This document shows, one piece after another, positions 42,346 through 50,463 of a stretch of 55,516 nucleotides of DNA. Source of the stretch: Streptomyces chilikensis (GTDB lineage: Bacteria; Actinomycetota; Actinomycetes; Streptomycetales; Streptomycetaceae); NCBI RefSeq assembly GCF_001642695.1, contig NZ_LWCC02000048.1, forward strand, positions 1 to 55,516. Reading direction: 5' to 3'. Within the stretch, counting starts at the first letter, position 1. Every line of letters begins with the position of its first letter. The position numbers and the translations under genes were made by a program. The notes under the pieces were generated by a model that was not told where the DNA came from, did no database searches, and was given only the letters and a program-made list of their open reading frames with translations.

Positions 42346-43629
42346 GTGAGTGAGACACCGCCGAACACCCTGCAATACCGCTTTGACGGGCCAGAAGAGG
42401 CCCCGGTCCTGATCCTGGGTCCCTCACTGGGTACCACATGGCACATGTGGGACCGCCAGGTTCCGGAGCTCGCCCGGCAGTGGCGGGTGCTCCGATGGGA
42501 CCTGCCCGGGCACGGAGGCGCCCCCGCCCACCCGGCCGGCTCGGTCGCCGAGCTGGCGGCCCGGCTGCTGGTCACGCTCGACGGTCTCGGCGTGCACCGC
42601 TTCGGCTACGCCGGCTGCGCCCTCGGCGGCGCGGTCGGACTGGAGCTGGCGCTGCGGCACCCCGAGCGGGTCGCCTCCCTGGCGCTGGTCGCCGCCTCGC
42701 CGCGCTTCGGCACCCCCGACGAGTTCCGTCAGCGCGGTGTGGTCGTCCGCAGCAACGGGCTGGAGCAGATCGCCCGTTCGTCCCCGGAACGCTGGTTCAC
42801 CGGCGGCTTCGCGGCGGCCCAGCCCGCCATCACCGAATGGGCCGTGCAGATGGTCCGCACGACGGACCCCGGCTGCTACATCGCCGCCTGCGAGGCGCTC
42901 GCCGGGTTCGACGTGCGCCCCGAGCTCGGCCGGATCGGCGTGCCCACGCTGGTGCTGGCCGGGTCCGACGACCGGATCACCGGACCCGCCGAGGCCCGCA
43001 CCCTGGTCGCCGGCATCCCCGACGCCCGCCTCGCCGTGGTCCCCGGCGCCTCCCACCTGGTACCGGTGGAACAGCCCGCCGCCGTGACGGACCTGCTGGT
43101 CCGGCACTTCTCCAGCGCGTGGGCGGCCGGCCCCGCCGGACCCGCCGGGCCGGTCCCCGCGTCGGTCACCCAGGGGGTGACCCGCCCCCGTGCCATGCCC
43201 ATCGCCGAGCTGGCCGCCGCGCCGGCCCCGCCTGGCCCCGGGGGCCCGGACGACCTCTACGACTCCGGGCTGAAGGTCCGCCGGGAGGTCCTCGGCGACG
43301 CCTACGTGGACCACGCGCTGGACGACGCCGACGACTTCTCCGAGGACTTCCAGGACTTCGCCACCCGCTACGCCTGGGGCGAGGTGTGGAACCGCCCGGG
43401 CCTGGACCGGCGCGCCCGCAGCTGTGTCGCCCTGGGCGCCCTGGTCGCCGGCGGCCACTGGGAGGCGTTCGCCGCCCACACCCGCGCCGCCCTGCGCAAC
43501 GGCCTCACGCCCGCCGAGGTCCGCGAGGTGCTGCTGCAGACCGCGGTGCACTGCGGACTGCCCGCGGCCAACCGGGCGTTCACGATCGCGCAGCAGGTGG
43601 TGCACGAGGAGACCATGCCCCAGGAGTGA
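42346..43629 (+). CDS. pcaL: Fused 3-oxoadipate enol-lactonase / 4-carboxymuconolactone decarboxylase
   Basis: A 427-residue bifunctional enzyme of protocatechuate degradation. Residues 1-255 are the alpha/beta-hydrolase lactonase (PcaD part): LGTTWHMWDRQVPEL oxyanion region, FGYAGCALGGAVG elbow, then GSDDRITGPAEA with the Asp and PGASHLVPVE with the His. The elbow has Cys91 where family members usually have Ser. Residues about 300-427 are the decarboxylase (PcaC part): GLKVRREVLGDAYVDHAL, RARSCVALGALVAGGHWEAF, VHCGLPAANRAF. It converts carboxymuconolactone to 3-oxoadipate. The first 33 codons differ from the native fragment at 177 and have odd codon usage, so the gene is a mosaic rebuilt by the element. 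Confidence 0.93.
   Translation: MSETPPNTLQYRFDGPEEAPVLILGPSLGTTWHMWDRQVPELARQWRVLRWDLPGHGGAPAHPAGSVAELAARLLVTLDGLGVHRFGYAGCALGGAVGLELALRHPERVASLALVAASPRFGTPDEFRQRGVVVRSNGLEQIARSSPERWFTGGFAAAQPAITEWAVQMVRTTDPGCYIAACEALAGFDVRPELGRIGVPTLVLAGSDDRITGPAEARTLVAGIPDARLAVVPGASHLVPVEQPAAVTDLLVRHFSSAWAAGPAGPAGPVPASVTQGVTRPRAMPIAELAAAPAPPGPGGPDDLYDSGLKVRREVLGDAYVDHALDDADDFSEDFQDFATRYAWGEVWNRPGLDRRARSCVALGALVAGGHWEAFAAHTRAALRNGLTPAEVREVLLQTAVHCGLPAANRAFTIAQQVVHEETMPQE
42439..42445 (+). repeat. Right copy of the 7-bp junction repeat TGGCACA (attR-like)
   Basis: The same 7-mer as at 270-276 and at the same codon position in pcaL. Codon usage changes sharply after it, from mixed to nearly all G/C-ending. 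Confidence 0.6.
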
Positions 43630-43665
43630 GCGGACCGGCGCGCCGCGGCGAGGCAGGATGGGGCC

Positions 43666-44301
43666 ATGGAGTTCATCAAGAAGACCCATTCCTGCGTGCG
43701 CCTGGAGAAGGACGGGGGCGTCCTCGTCATCGACCCCGGCTCGTTCACCGAGGAGGACGCCGTCGTCGGGGCGGACGCCGTCCTGGTCACCCACGAGCAC
43801 CCCGACCACTTCGACGAGGGCCGGCTGCGGGCCGCGCTGGAGGGGAACCCGGCCGCCGGGATCTGGACCCTGGCCGCCGTCGCCGACAAGATCTCCGCGG
43901 CCTTCCCCGGCCGGGTGCACACGGTCGGGAACGGCGACACCTTCACGGCGGCCGGGTTCGACGTCCAGGTCCACGGCGAACTGCACGCGGTGATCCACCC
44001 GGACATCCCGCGGGTCACCAACGTCGGCTACCTGGTCGACGGCCGGGTCTTCCACCCCGGTGACGCGCTCACCGTGCCGGAGGGTGCTTCGGTGGAGACC
44101 CTGCTGCTGCCGGTGCAGGCTCCCTGGAGCAAGATCTCCGAGGTGATCGACTACGTCCGGGAGGTCAAGCCGCAGCGCGCCTACGACGTGCACGACGCCC
44201 TGCTGACCGATCTCGCCCGGCCCGTCTACGACCGGCAGATCGGCGCCCTCGGCGGCGCCGAGCACCTGCGGCTCGCCCCGGGCGACTCGGCCCGCCTGTG
44301 A
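43666..44301 (+). CDS. MBL-fold metal-dependent hydrolase
   Basis: A 211-residue metallo-beta-lactamase-fold protein. VLVTHEHPDHFDEGRL is the HxHxDH metal motif. The further ligand His residues are expected in GELHAVIHPDIP, VFHPGDALTV and AYDVHDALL. It resembles the UlaG/UPF0173-like short hydrolases; the substrate is unknown. The ATG at 43666 begins MEFIKKTHSCVRLEKDGG, the usual start. It lies 36 bp after pcaL on the same strand and shares the strong terminator at 44318, so the two are probably one transcript. Confidence 0.88.
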   Translation: MEFIKKTHSCVRLEKDGGVLVIDPGSFTEEDAVVGADAVLVTHEHPDHFDEGRLRAALEGNPAAGIWTLAAVADKISAAFPGRVHTVGNGDTFTAAGFDVQVHGELHAVIHPDIPRVTNVGYLVDGRVFHPGDALTVPEGASVETLLLPVQAPWSKISEVIDYVREVKPQRAYDVHDALLTDLARPVYDRQIGALGGAEHLRLAPGDSARL

Positions 44302-44317
44302 CCCGTCCGGAGTGAGG

Positions 44318-44352
44318 CGGACAGTCCCGCCCGTCCCTCGCGGGACTGTCCG
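44318..44352 (+). terminator. Terminator after pcaL and the MBL hydrolase
   Basis: CGGACAGTCCCGC (44318-44330) pairs exactly with its 13-base complement at 44340-44352 around a nine-base loop. Confidence 0.8.
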
Positions 44353-44374
44353 GCCCAGCGGGTAGCGTGGGGCC
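44353..44374 (+). promoter_or_regulatory. xthA: Probable promoter of xthA
   Basis: TAGCGT, about ten bases before the ATG at 44375, is a Streptomyces -10-like element placed so close that the message would be nearly leaderless. The terminator just upstream isolates the gene from pcaL. Confidence 0.4.
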
Positions 44375-45154
44375 ATGCGCATCGCCACCTGGAACGTGAA
44401 CTCGATCACCGCCCGCCTGCCGAGGCTGCTGGCCTGGCTGGAGAGCAGCGGCACGGACGTGCTGTGCCTCCAGGAGGCCAAGGTCGCCGAGGAGCAGTTC
44501 CCCTTCGAGCCGTTGCGCGAGCTGGGCTACGAGGCGGCGGTCAACGCCACGGGCCGCTGGAACGGCGTGGCGATCCTCTCCCGGGCCGGCCTGCAGGACG
44601 TCGTCAAGGGCCTGCCGGGCGGTCCCGGGTACGAGGGCGTGGAGGAGCCGCGCGCGATCTCGGCGACCTGCGGTCCGGTCCGCGTCTGGTCGGTGTACGT
44701 GCCCAACGGCCGGGAGGTCGGGCACCCGCACTACGCGTACAAGCTGCAGTGGTTCGAGGCGCTGCGGGCCGCCGTGGCCGGCGACGCGCGGGGAAGCCGG
44801 CCGTTCGCCGTGATGGGCGACTACAACGTGGCCCCGGCCGACGAGGACGTGCACGACGTCGCCGCGTTCGAAGGGCTGACCCACGTCACCCCCGCCGAGC
44901 GGGCGGCGCTGGCCGCGCTGCGGGAGACGGGGCTGGAGGACGTGGTGCCGCGGCCGCTGAAGTACGACCGGCCGTACACGTACTGGGACTACCGCCAGCT
45001 CGGCTTCCCGAAGAACCGGGGCATGCGGATCGACCTCGTCTACGGCAACCGGGCGTTCGCCGAGGCGGCCAAGGACGCCTACGTCGACCGCGAGGAGCGC
45101 AAGGGCAAGGGCGCGTCCGACCACGCCCCGGTCGTCGTCGACCTCGACGTCTGA
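44375..45154 (+). CDS. xthA: Exodeoxyribonuclease III
   Basis: A 259-residue DNA repair nuclease of the exonuclease III/APE class. It cuts at abasic sites and trims 3' ends. Motifs: MRIATWNVNSI, LCLQEAK with the metal-binding Glu, the catalytic Tyr/Asn region SVYVPNG, GDYNVAPADED, and the closing KGASDHAPVVVDLDV with the Asp-His pair. NRGMRIDLVYGN is the usual late Asp motif. The length is normal. The ATG at 44375 is the first codon. Confidence 0.93.
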   Translation: MRIATWNVNSITARLPRLLAWLESSGTDVLCLQEAKVAEEQFPFEPLRELGYEAAVNATGRWNGVAILSRAGLQDVVKGLPGGPGYEGVEEPRAISATCGPVRVWSVYVPNGREVGHPHYAYKLQWFEALRAAVAGDARGSRPFAVMGDYNVAPADEDVHDVAAFEGLTHVTPAERAALAALRETGLEDVVPRPLKYDRPYTYWDYRQLGFPKNRGMRIDLVYGNRAFAEAAKDAYVDREERKGKGASDHAPVVVDLDV

Positions 45155-45221
45155 CGCGCCGGAGGGGCCCCGTCCGCGCGCCCCGTGGTCAGGACGCGGG
45201 CCCGGTGCCAGTCTGGGAGGC

Positions 45222-45695
45222 ATGAACATCCCCTTCCTGGACTACTGGCGCAAGAGGCACGGTGCTTCCCGGGGGACGGCGGTGCTGGTGGGGAGCGGAC
45301 CGGCCCTCGGCGCCGGCGAGGCGACCGGCCCGGCCGCGGCCGGGCCGGTCGCGGAACTGCTCGCCGAGTGCGAGCTGCTGCGCGCCCACGCCGCCGGGGA
45401 GGGCGTCGAACTGGACGACTCCCCGGCGTCCCTGGAGGCGCTCGACCAGCTCGCGCCGAAGTGGCGGGACGACGAGGAGACGGTCCTGCGGCTGGGCAAC
45501 GACGCGGGGCTCTACCTGGGGACCGTGGTGGTCCGCACGGTGCCGGGCGCGGTGTGGGAGATCTGGCCGAACGGCCTGCCGGTGGTGCGGCTGGCGTCCG
45601 GCCGCGAGATCGACGTCGTCACGGCGGGGCGGGCGTGGGCGGCGGACGGCGCGCCCGAACTCTGTCACGTGTACGCGGAGGCCGCGGAGTCCTAG
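45222..45695 (+). CDS. DUF6278-family protein
   Basis: A 157-residue soluble protein. It starts MNIPFLDYWRKRHG. After an Ala/Gly-rich stretch, it continues LLAECELLRAHAAGEGVELDDSPASLEALDQLAPKWRDDEETVLRLGNDAGLYLGTVVVRTVPGAVWEIWPNGLPVVRLASGREIDV. This matches a small conserved actinobacterial protein, DUF6278, without known function. No signal or membrane segment. The ATG at 45222 follows GGGAGGC. Confidence 0.78.
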   Translation: MNIPFLDYWRKRHGASRGTAVLVGSGPALGAGEATGPAAAGPVAELLAECELLRAHAAGEGVELDDSPASLEALDQLAPKWRDDEETVLRLGNDAGLYLGTVVVRTVPGAVWEIWPNGLPVVRLASGREIDVVTAGRAWAADGAPELCHVYAEAAES

Positions 45696-45972
45696 TGCCC
45701 CGGTCCGGGTGCGTGATCCCGAGCCCGGGGGCGGACCCGGGCGGCCGGTCGACGAGGTGTCGTGAGCCCCTGGCACGCCGTCACCCGGCGGCCGGGAACC
45801 GCTCGTCGGCCACCGGCGTGCAGCACTCCTCCAGCACGGTGGTCCTCGTCCCGTCCCGCCCGGACCTCGCGCCCGCCCCGCCGCAGGGGGCGGCGGTGTC
45901 CGAAGTGCGTGTCTACGTCACATATCGGATGGTCCCGGATAGTTTACGGAACCTACGACACGGCGATGAGCA
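45696..45972 (+). promoter_or_regulatory. Upstream region of the glutamate-type ABC operon
   Basis: About 280 bp without a gene. The part nearest the operon is A/T-richer (ACATATCGGATGGTCCCGGA then TAGTTTACGG), fitting a promoter with -10 TAGTTT. No clear terminator for the DUF6278 gene. Confidence 0.4.
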
Positions 45973-46740
45973 ATGGGGCTGGGCATGGCCTTCGATCCTC
46001 TGATCGAGCCTTTGATCGAACTGCGCGACGTCAACAAGCACTACGGCGACCTGCACGTCCTCCAGGACATCAACCTGACCGTCTCCCGCGGGGAGGTGGT
46101 CGTGGTCATCGGGCCGTCCGGGTCCGGCAAGTCGACGCTGTGCAGGGCGATCAACCGGCTGGAGACCATCGAGTCCGGCGCCATCCACCTGGAGGGGCGG
46201 CCGCTGCCCGACGAGGGCAAGGCGCTCGCCCAGTTGCGCGCCGAGGTCGGCATGGTGTTCCAGTCGTTCAACCTCTTCGCCCATAAGACGGTGCTCCAGA
46301 ACGTGTCGCTCGCCCAGGTCAAGGTGCGCCGCCGCAGGCGCGAGGACGCCGACCGGCGCTCGCGCGAGCTGCTGGAGCGGGTGGGACTCGCCGCCCACGC
46401 CGACAAGTACCCGGCACAGCTCTCCGGCGGCCAGCAGCAGCGCGTGGCGATCGCCCGCGCCCTGGCGATGGAACCCACCGCGCTGCTCTTCGACGAGCCG
46501 ACCTCCGCGCTCGACCCGGAGATGATCAACGAGGTCCTGGAGGTCATGCGGCAGCTCGCCCGCGAGGGCATGACCATGGTGGTGGTCACCCACGAGATGG
46601 GCTTCGCCCGCTCCGCCGCCAACCGCGTGGTCTTCATGGCCGACGGCAGGATCGTCGAGGACCGCCCGCCCGAGGAGTTCTTCACCGACCCGCGCAGCGA
46701 GCGGGCCAAGGACTTCCTCTCCAAGATCCTCAAGCACTGA
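45973..46740 (+). CDS. gluA: Amino-acid ABC transporter ATP-binding protein
   Basis: A 255-residue ABC ATPase. Walker A GPSGSGKST, Q loop MVFQSFNLFAHKTVLQN, signature LSGGQQQR, Walker B LLFDEPTSALDPEMI and the switch His in VVTHEMGF are all present. This is the polar amino-acid (GlnQ/GluA) type. The ATG at 45973 is listed; an ATG at 45985 (MAFDPLIEPL) is an equally good start. It is the first gene of a four-gene operon and energises import by the two permeases at 47730 and 48371, probably of glutamate. Confidence 0.92.
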   Translation: MGLGMAFDPLIEPLIELRDVNKHYGDLHVLQDINLTVSRGEVVVVIGPSGSGKSTLCRAINRLETIESGAIHLEGRPLPDEGKALAQLRAEVGMVFQSFNLFAHKTVLQNVSLAQVKVRRRRREDADRRSRELLERVGLAAHADKYPAQLSGGQQQRVAIARALAMEPTALLFDEPTSALDPEMINEVLEVMRQLAREGMTMVVVTHEMGFARSAANRVVFMADGRIVEDRPPEEFFTDPRSERAKDFLSKILKH

Positions 46741-46753
46741 CCGGGGGCGCGCC

Positions 46754-47728
46754 GTGACCGACCACGCCCACCGCACCCCCGCACCCTCCCGCACCCGCCC
46801 CCGCGCCGCCCGCACCGTCCGCGTGCTGCTCGCCGCCGTCCTCCTCCTCGCCGCGGCCGCCTGCGGCAAGGACGGCAGCCCTCCGGTGAAGGGCCCGGCC
46901 CAGGACGAGCTGCCCACCTACCAGGTGAACGAGGACTTCCGGCTGCCCGGGTCGCCGACGTGGCGGCGCGCCGAGCGCCGCGGGTACTTCGTCGTCGGGG
47001 CCAAGGAGGACCAGCCGTTCCTGGGGGAGAAGGACCCGGCCTCCGGCGGGTACACCGGCTTCGACATCGAGATCGCCCGCATGATGTCGGCCTCGCTGGG
47101 CCTCGACCCGGACCGGATCCGGTTCAGGACCATCGCCTCCGCCAACCGCGAGACGGCGCTGCAGAACGGGCAGATCGACTTCTACGTCGGCACCTACACC
47201 ATCAACGACAACCGCAAGAACCTGGTCGGCTTCGCCGGGCCGTACTACATGGCCGGCCAGGGACTCCTGGTCCGCAAGGACGAGGAGGACGTCAAGGGCC
47301 CCGGGGACCTGGACGGCAAGCGGGTCTGCTCGGCCTCCGGATCCACCCCCTACCAGCGGATCAGGGACGAGTTCCCGGAGGCGGAGCTGGTCGCCTACGA
47401 CTCCTACTCGATCTGCGTGGACAACCTGCTGACCTATCAGGTCGACGCCGTGACCACCGACGACGCCATCCTCATCGGCTACGCCGCCAAGGTGCCCGAG
47501 GAGCTGAAGGTGGTGGGCAGGCCCTTCTCCGAGGAGCCCTACGGCATCGGCGTCCCCAGGGAGGACGACGCGCTGCGGCTCGCCCTCGACGACGCCCTGG
47601 AGGAACGGGAGAGGAACGGCGACTGGCGGCGGGCCTACGAGGCCACTCTCGGCCTGTCCGGCGTGCCGGCGCCCGAGCCCCCTCCCATCGACCGTTACCC
47701 GGCGGGCCGAGCGAGGACCGGAACCTGA
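46754..47728 (+). CDS. gluB: Glutamate-binding lipoprotein of ABC transporter
   Basis: A 324-residue solute-binding protein. The signal RTVRVLLAAVLLLAAAACGKDG ends with a lipobox Cys. The mature part shows family-3 features: YFVVGAKEDQPFLGEKDPASGGYTGFDIEIARMM, FRTIASANRETALQNGQIDFYVGTYTINDNRKNLVGFAGPYY, and CSASGSTPYQRI. Two Cys (VCSAS and YSICVDN) may form a disulfide. The GTG at 46754 lies 13 bp after gluA. It captures the amino acid outside the membrane for the gluCD permeases. Glutamate is inferred from family resemblance and operon order. Confidence 0.92.
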   Translation: MTDHAHRTPAPSRTRPRAARTVRVLLAAVLLLAAAACGKDGSPPVKGPAQDELPTYQVNEDFRLPGSPTWRRAERRGYFVVGAKEDQPFLGEKDPASGGYTGFDIEIARMMSASLGLDPDRIRFRTIASANRETALQNGQIDFYVGTYTINDNRKNLVGFAGPYYMAGQGLLVRKDEEDVKGPGDLDGKRVCSASGSTPYQRIRDEFPEAELVAYDSYSICVDNLLTYQVDAVTTDDAILIGYAAKVPEELKVVGRPFSEEPYGIGVPREDDALRLALDDALEERERNGDWRRAYEATLGLSGVPAPEPPPIDRYPAGRARTGT

Positions 47729-47729
47729 C

Positions 47730-48374
47730 GTGAACGTACTGACCGACAACTTCTCCACCTACGGCGAGGGCTTCCTCGGCACCGTCGAGCTCACCTTCTT
47801 CGCCTCCCTGCTCGCCCTGGCGCTGGGCTTCGTCATGGCCTCCTTCCGGGTCGCCCCGGTCGGATCGCTGAGAACCGTCGGCACGGTCTGGGTGACCGTG
47901 CTGCGCAACACCCCGCTGACCCTGCTGTTCTTCGCCGTCCTGCTGGGCCTGCCCCGCTTCGGCCTGGTGCTGCCCTTCAACGTCTTCGCGGTGCTCGCGC
48001 TGGGCTGCTACACCTCGGCCTTCATCTGCGAGGCGCTGCGCTCGGGCATCAACACCGTGCCGCGGGGACAGGGGGAGGCGGCCCGCAGCCTCGGTATGAC
48101 CTTCGGCCAGACCCTGTCGAGCGTGGTGCTGCCGCAGGCCTTCCGCACCGTCATCCCGCCGATCGGCTCCACCCTGATCGCGCTGGCGAAGAACTCCGCC
48201 ATCGCGGGCGCGTTCAGCGTCACCGAACTGCTCGGCACCTACAGGACGCTGGGCGAACTCGGCTACGACGTCATCTGGACGTTCATCTGGATCGCCGTCG
48301 GCTACCTGATCATCACCCTCGCCATCAGCGCGCTCTTCAACGTGCTGGAGCGCAAGTGGGGAGTGCCCCGATGA
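47730..48374 (+). CDS. gluC: Amino-acid ABC transporter permease
   Basis: A 214-residue inner-membrane permease with about five segments. The leading region LGTVELTFFASLLALALGFVMASF and the EAA loop EALRSGINTVPRGQGEAARSLGMTFGQTL are typical of His/Glu/Gln-type permeases. The GTG at 47730 begins one base after the gluB stop. Its TGA overlaps the ATG of gluD. Confidence 0.92.
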   Translation: MNVLTDNFSTYGEGFLGTVELTFFASLLALALGFVMASFRVAPVGSLRTVGTVWVTVLRNTPLTLLFFAVLLGLPRFGLVLPFNVFAVLALGCYTSAFICEALRSGINTVPRGQGEAARSLGMTFGQTLSSVVLPQAFRTVIPPIGSTLIALAKNSAIAGAFSVTELLGTYRTLGELGYDVIWTFIWIAVGYLIITLAISALFNVLERKWGVPR

Positions 48375-49261
48375 CCGCGAAAGCGCCCGCCACCACCGCC
48401 CTCTACGACATCCCCGGCCCCAGGGCCCGCGCGCGCCACCGCCTCTACGGCGCGGGCGCCTCCCTGGTGATCCTGGCGCTGCTCGGCTGGCTGGTGTACC
48501 TGCTGGTGGACACGGGTCAGTTCGAGGCCGCCAAGTGGGCGCCGTTCCAGTACAAGGGCATCCAGGAACTCCTGCTGCGCGGCCTCGGCAACACCCTCAA
48601 GGCGTTCGCCCTCGCCGCGGTGCTCTCGCTCCTGCTCGGCGCGCTGCTCGCCGTCGGACGGCTCTCCGAGCACCGGGCGCTGCGCTGGGTCTCCACCCTG
48701 GTGGTGGAGTTCTTCCGGGCGATGCCGGTACTGGTGATGATCTTCTTCGTCTTCGTGGCGCTCGAGGTGCGGCCGCTGCCGGCCCTGGTCGCCGGGCTGA
48801 CGCTCTACAACGGCTCGGTGCTGGCCGAGGTCTTCCGCTCGGGCGTCAACGCGGTGGACCGCGGCCAGCGGGAGGCCGCCTACGCGCTCGGCATGCGCAA
48901 GACACAGGTGATGACGTACGTCCTCGCGCCCCAGGCGGCGCGGGCCATGCTGCCCTCGATCATCAGCCAGCTGGTGGTCGCCCTGAAGGACACCTCGCTG
49001 GGCTTCCTGATCACCTACGAGGAGTTCCTCCACGCCGGGAAACTCATCGCGTCGAACCTTGACTATGATTTGCCGTTCATCCCCGTGGTCATGGTGATCT
49101 CGCCGATCTACATCGGGATGTGCATGGTGCTCTCCTGGTTCGCCGGGTGGGTCGCCCGGCGCCAGCGGCGCAGTCCCAGGACCGAGGCCGTCGACACGGC
49201 CCCGGTCCCACCGGGACCGCTGCTGCCGGGCGAGGCCCCGCCCACGGCCGACAGGCCGTAG
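48371..49261 (+). CDS. gluD: Amino-acid ABC transporter permease
   Basis: A 296-residue permease. The first membrane segment is SLVILALLGWLVYLLVDTG, then GLGNTLKAFALAAVLSLLLGALLAVGRL. The EAA loop is EVFRSGVNAVDRGQREAAYALGMRKTQVM. The extended hydrophilic N- and C-termini fit the GluD type. The ATG at 48371 overlaps the gluC stop (ATGA), giving coupled translation. The last gene of the operon. Confidence 0.92.
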   Translation: MTAKAPATTALYDIPGPRARARHRLYGAGASLVILALLGWLVYLLVDTGQFEAAKWAPFQYKGIQELLLRGLGNTLKAFALAAVLSLLLGALLAVGRLSEHRALRWVSTLVVEFFRAMPVLVMIFFVFVALEVRPLPALVAGLTLYNGSVLAEVFRSGVNAVDRGQREAAYALGMRKTQVMTYVLAPQAARAMLPSIISQLVVALKDTSLGFLITYEEFLHAGKLIASNLDYDLPFIPVVMVISPIYIGMCMVLSWFAGWVARRQRRSPRTEAVDTAPVPPGPLLPGEAPPTADRP

Positions 49262-49437
49262 GGGGCGGCGGCTCACAGGGCTCCCCTGGATCCGCCCGGC
49301 GGCAGCCGGAGATCACTGCTCGCGCGGTGGCGGACCGTCCACAGGACGGTCGGTCCCGGACGGGGAGAAGGTCAGCTGCGCGCCGGCCGGGTCCGGACCC
49401 GGCCGCCCGGCACCGGACCGTTCGGGGCGCTTCCGCC

Positions 49438-50214
49438 TCAGGAACCCGCCCGGTGCCTGGGCTGCGCCTGCGCCTGGAGCGGCTTGGCCTGGGGCGCCGA
49501 CTGCGCGGCCTTGGTCACATCGCCCACCAGTTCGACCATGTCGGCGCCGTAGGCGGCCGAGTTCACCACCTTGAGCAGCAGGACGAACGATCCGCCGTCG
49601 TACTTGCGCGCCAGCTTCTCGTGGTGGCGCGCCAGGTAGCGGGTGGCCGCCTGGTTGGTGACGGCGCGCTGGCCGCAGAAGAGGAACACCGGACGCGCCG
49701 CCCTGCCCTGGCCCGCCGTCAGCCGGGCCAGCAGCACGTACTCCTCCTTGCCGGGATCCATCCGGTACCGCTCGGAGCCGATCCGGAACGCCCCGCGGTC
49801 CGGGCCCGCGTCCGGCTCCACGGTGATCCGCACGCCCGGCAGCAGCGAGTGCAGGTGCGCAGCCAGCCGCCGGTTGGCGCCGGGGCCGCCCACGCAGAAC
49901 TCGGTCCGCCCGCCGAAACTCTGCTGCGCCGCGTCGTGCGGCACCAGCTGGGCGTGGGCGCCGCACTCCTTGACGACCGCGGCCAGTTCCAGCAGGGCGA
50001 AGACGTCGTGCCGCACCACGGTGAGCTCCGGGCCGGCGCCCGGGTCACGGTTCACGACCAGCAGCGACTCCGCGTTGTCGGGCAGCCCGAAGAAGGCCTG
50101 CCTGCGGCGGAGCCGGCGGTCGGCGAGGCGGCCGCGGAGCAGCCAGCCCAGTGCCGTGCCCGCGCACAGGGCGACCACGGAGAGCGTGACGAACGACAGT
50201 GCGACGGTATTCAT
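49438..50214 (-). CDS. Membrane-anchored protein of unknown function
   Basis: A 258-residue protein. MNTVALSFVTLSVVALCAGTALGWLL is one N-terminal anchor followed by an Arg-rich stretch, so the body is probably cytoplasmic. The body has alternating strands and helices: LLVVNRDPGAGPELTVVRHDVFALLELAAVVKECG, AHLHSLLPGVRITVEPDAG, ARPVFLFCGQRAVTNQAATRYLARHH, SFVLLLKVVNSAAYGADMVELVGDV. I do not recognise the family. The ATG at 50214 gives the anchor; the longer frame to 50421 overlaps the promoter region. Divergent from the gamma-glutamyltransferase gene. Confidence 0.75.
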   Translation of the reverse strand: MNTVALSFVTLSVVALCAGTALGWLLRGRLADRRLRRRQAFFGLPDNAESLLVVNRDPGAGPELTVVRHDVFALLELAAVVKECGAHAQLVPHDAAQQSFGGRTEFCVGGPGANRRLAAHLHSLLPGVRITVEPDAGPDRGAFRIGSERYRMDPGKEEYVLLARLTAGQGRAARPVFLFCGQRAVTNQAATRYLARHHEKLARKYDGGSFVLLLKVVNSAAYGADMVELVGDVTKAAQSAPQAKPLQAQAQPRHRAGS

Positions 50215-50258
50215 GGGCGCGCAGCCTATCGGGCACCCGTCGCACGCCGGAGTGCGCA

Positions 50259-50421
50259 TCTGAAATGTCCACGGCAAAAAGGAGTCCGGGGGCCGGTGGT
50301 CCGTTCCGGACGCCCGTCCGCGCCCGTCCGGCCCTCCGTCGGGGCGACGTCCGTTCCGGGACGAACCCCTGGCCGGTGTTCGTCCCTGCATTCGAGCGCG
50401 CCTCTGAAATGTGCACGGCAA
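50259..50421. promoter_or_regulatory. Divergent promoter region with a repeated 19-bp element
   Basis: TCTGAAATGTCCACGGCAA (50259-50277) and TCTGAAATGTGCACGGCAA (50403-50421) differ at one base and have the same orientation. They lie 45 and 43 bases upstream of the two divergent starts. A -10-like TAGGCT follows the second copy. The element may bind a shared regulator. Confidence 0.55.
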
Positions 50422-50463
50422 TCCGGGCTAGGCTGCGGCGATCACCGATGACCGGAGGTAAAG

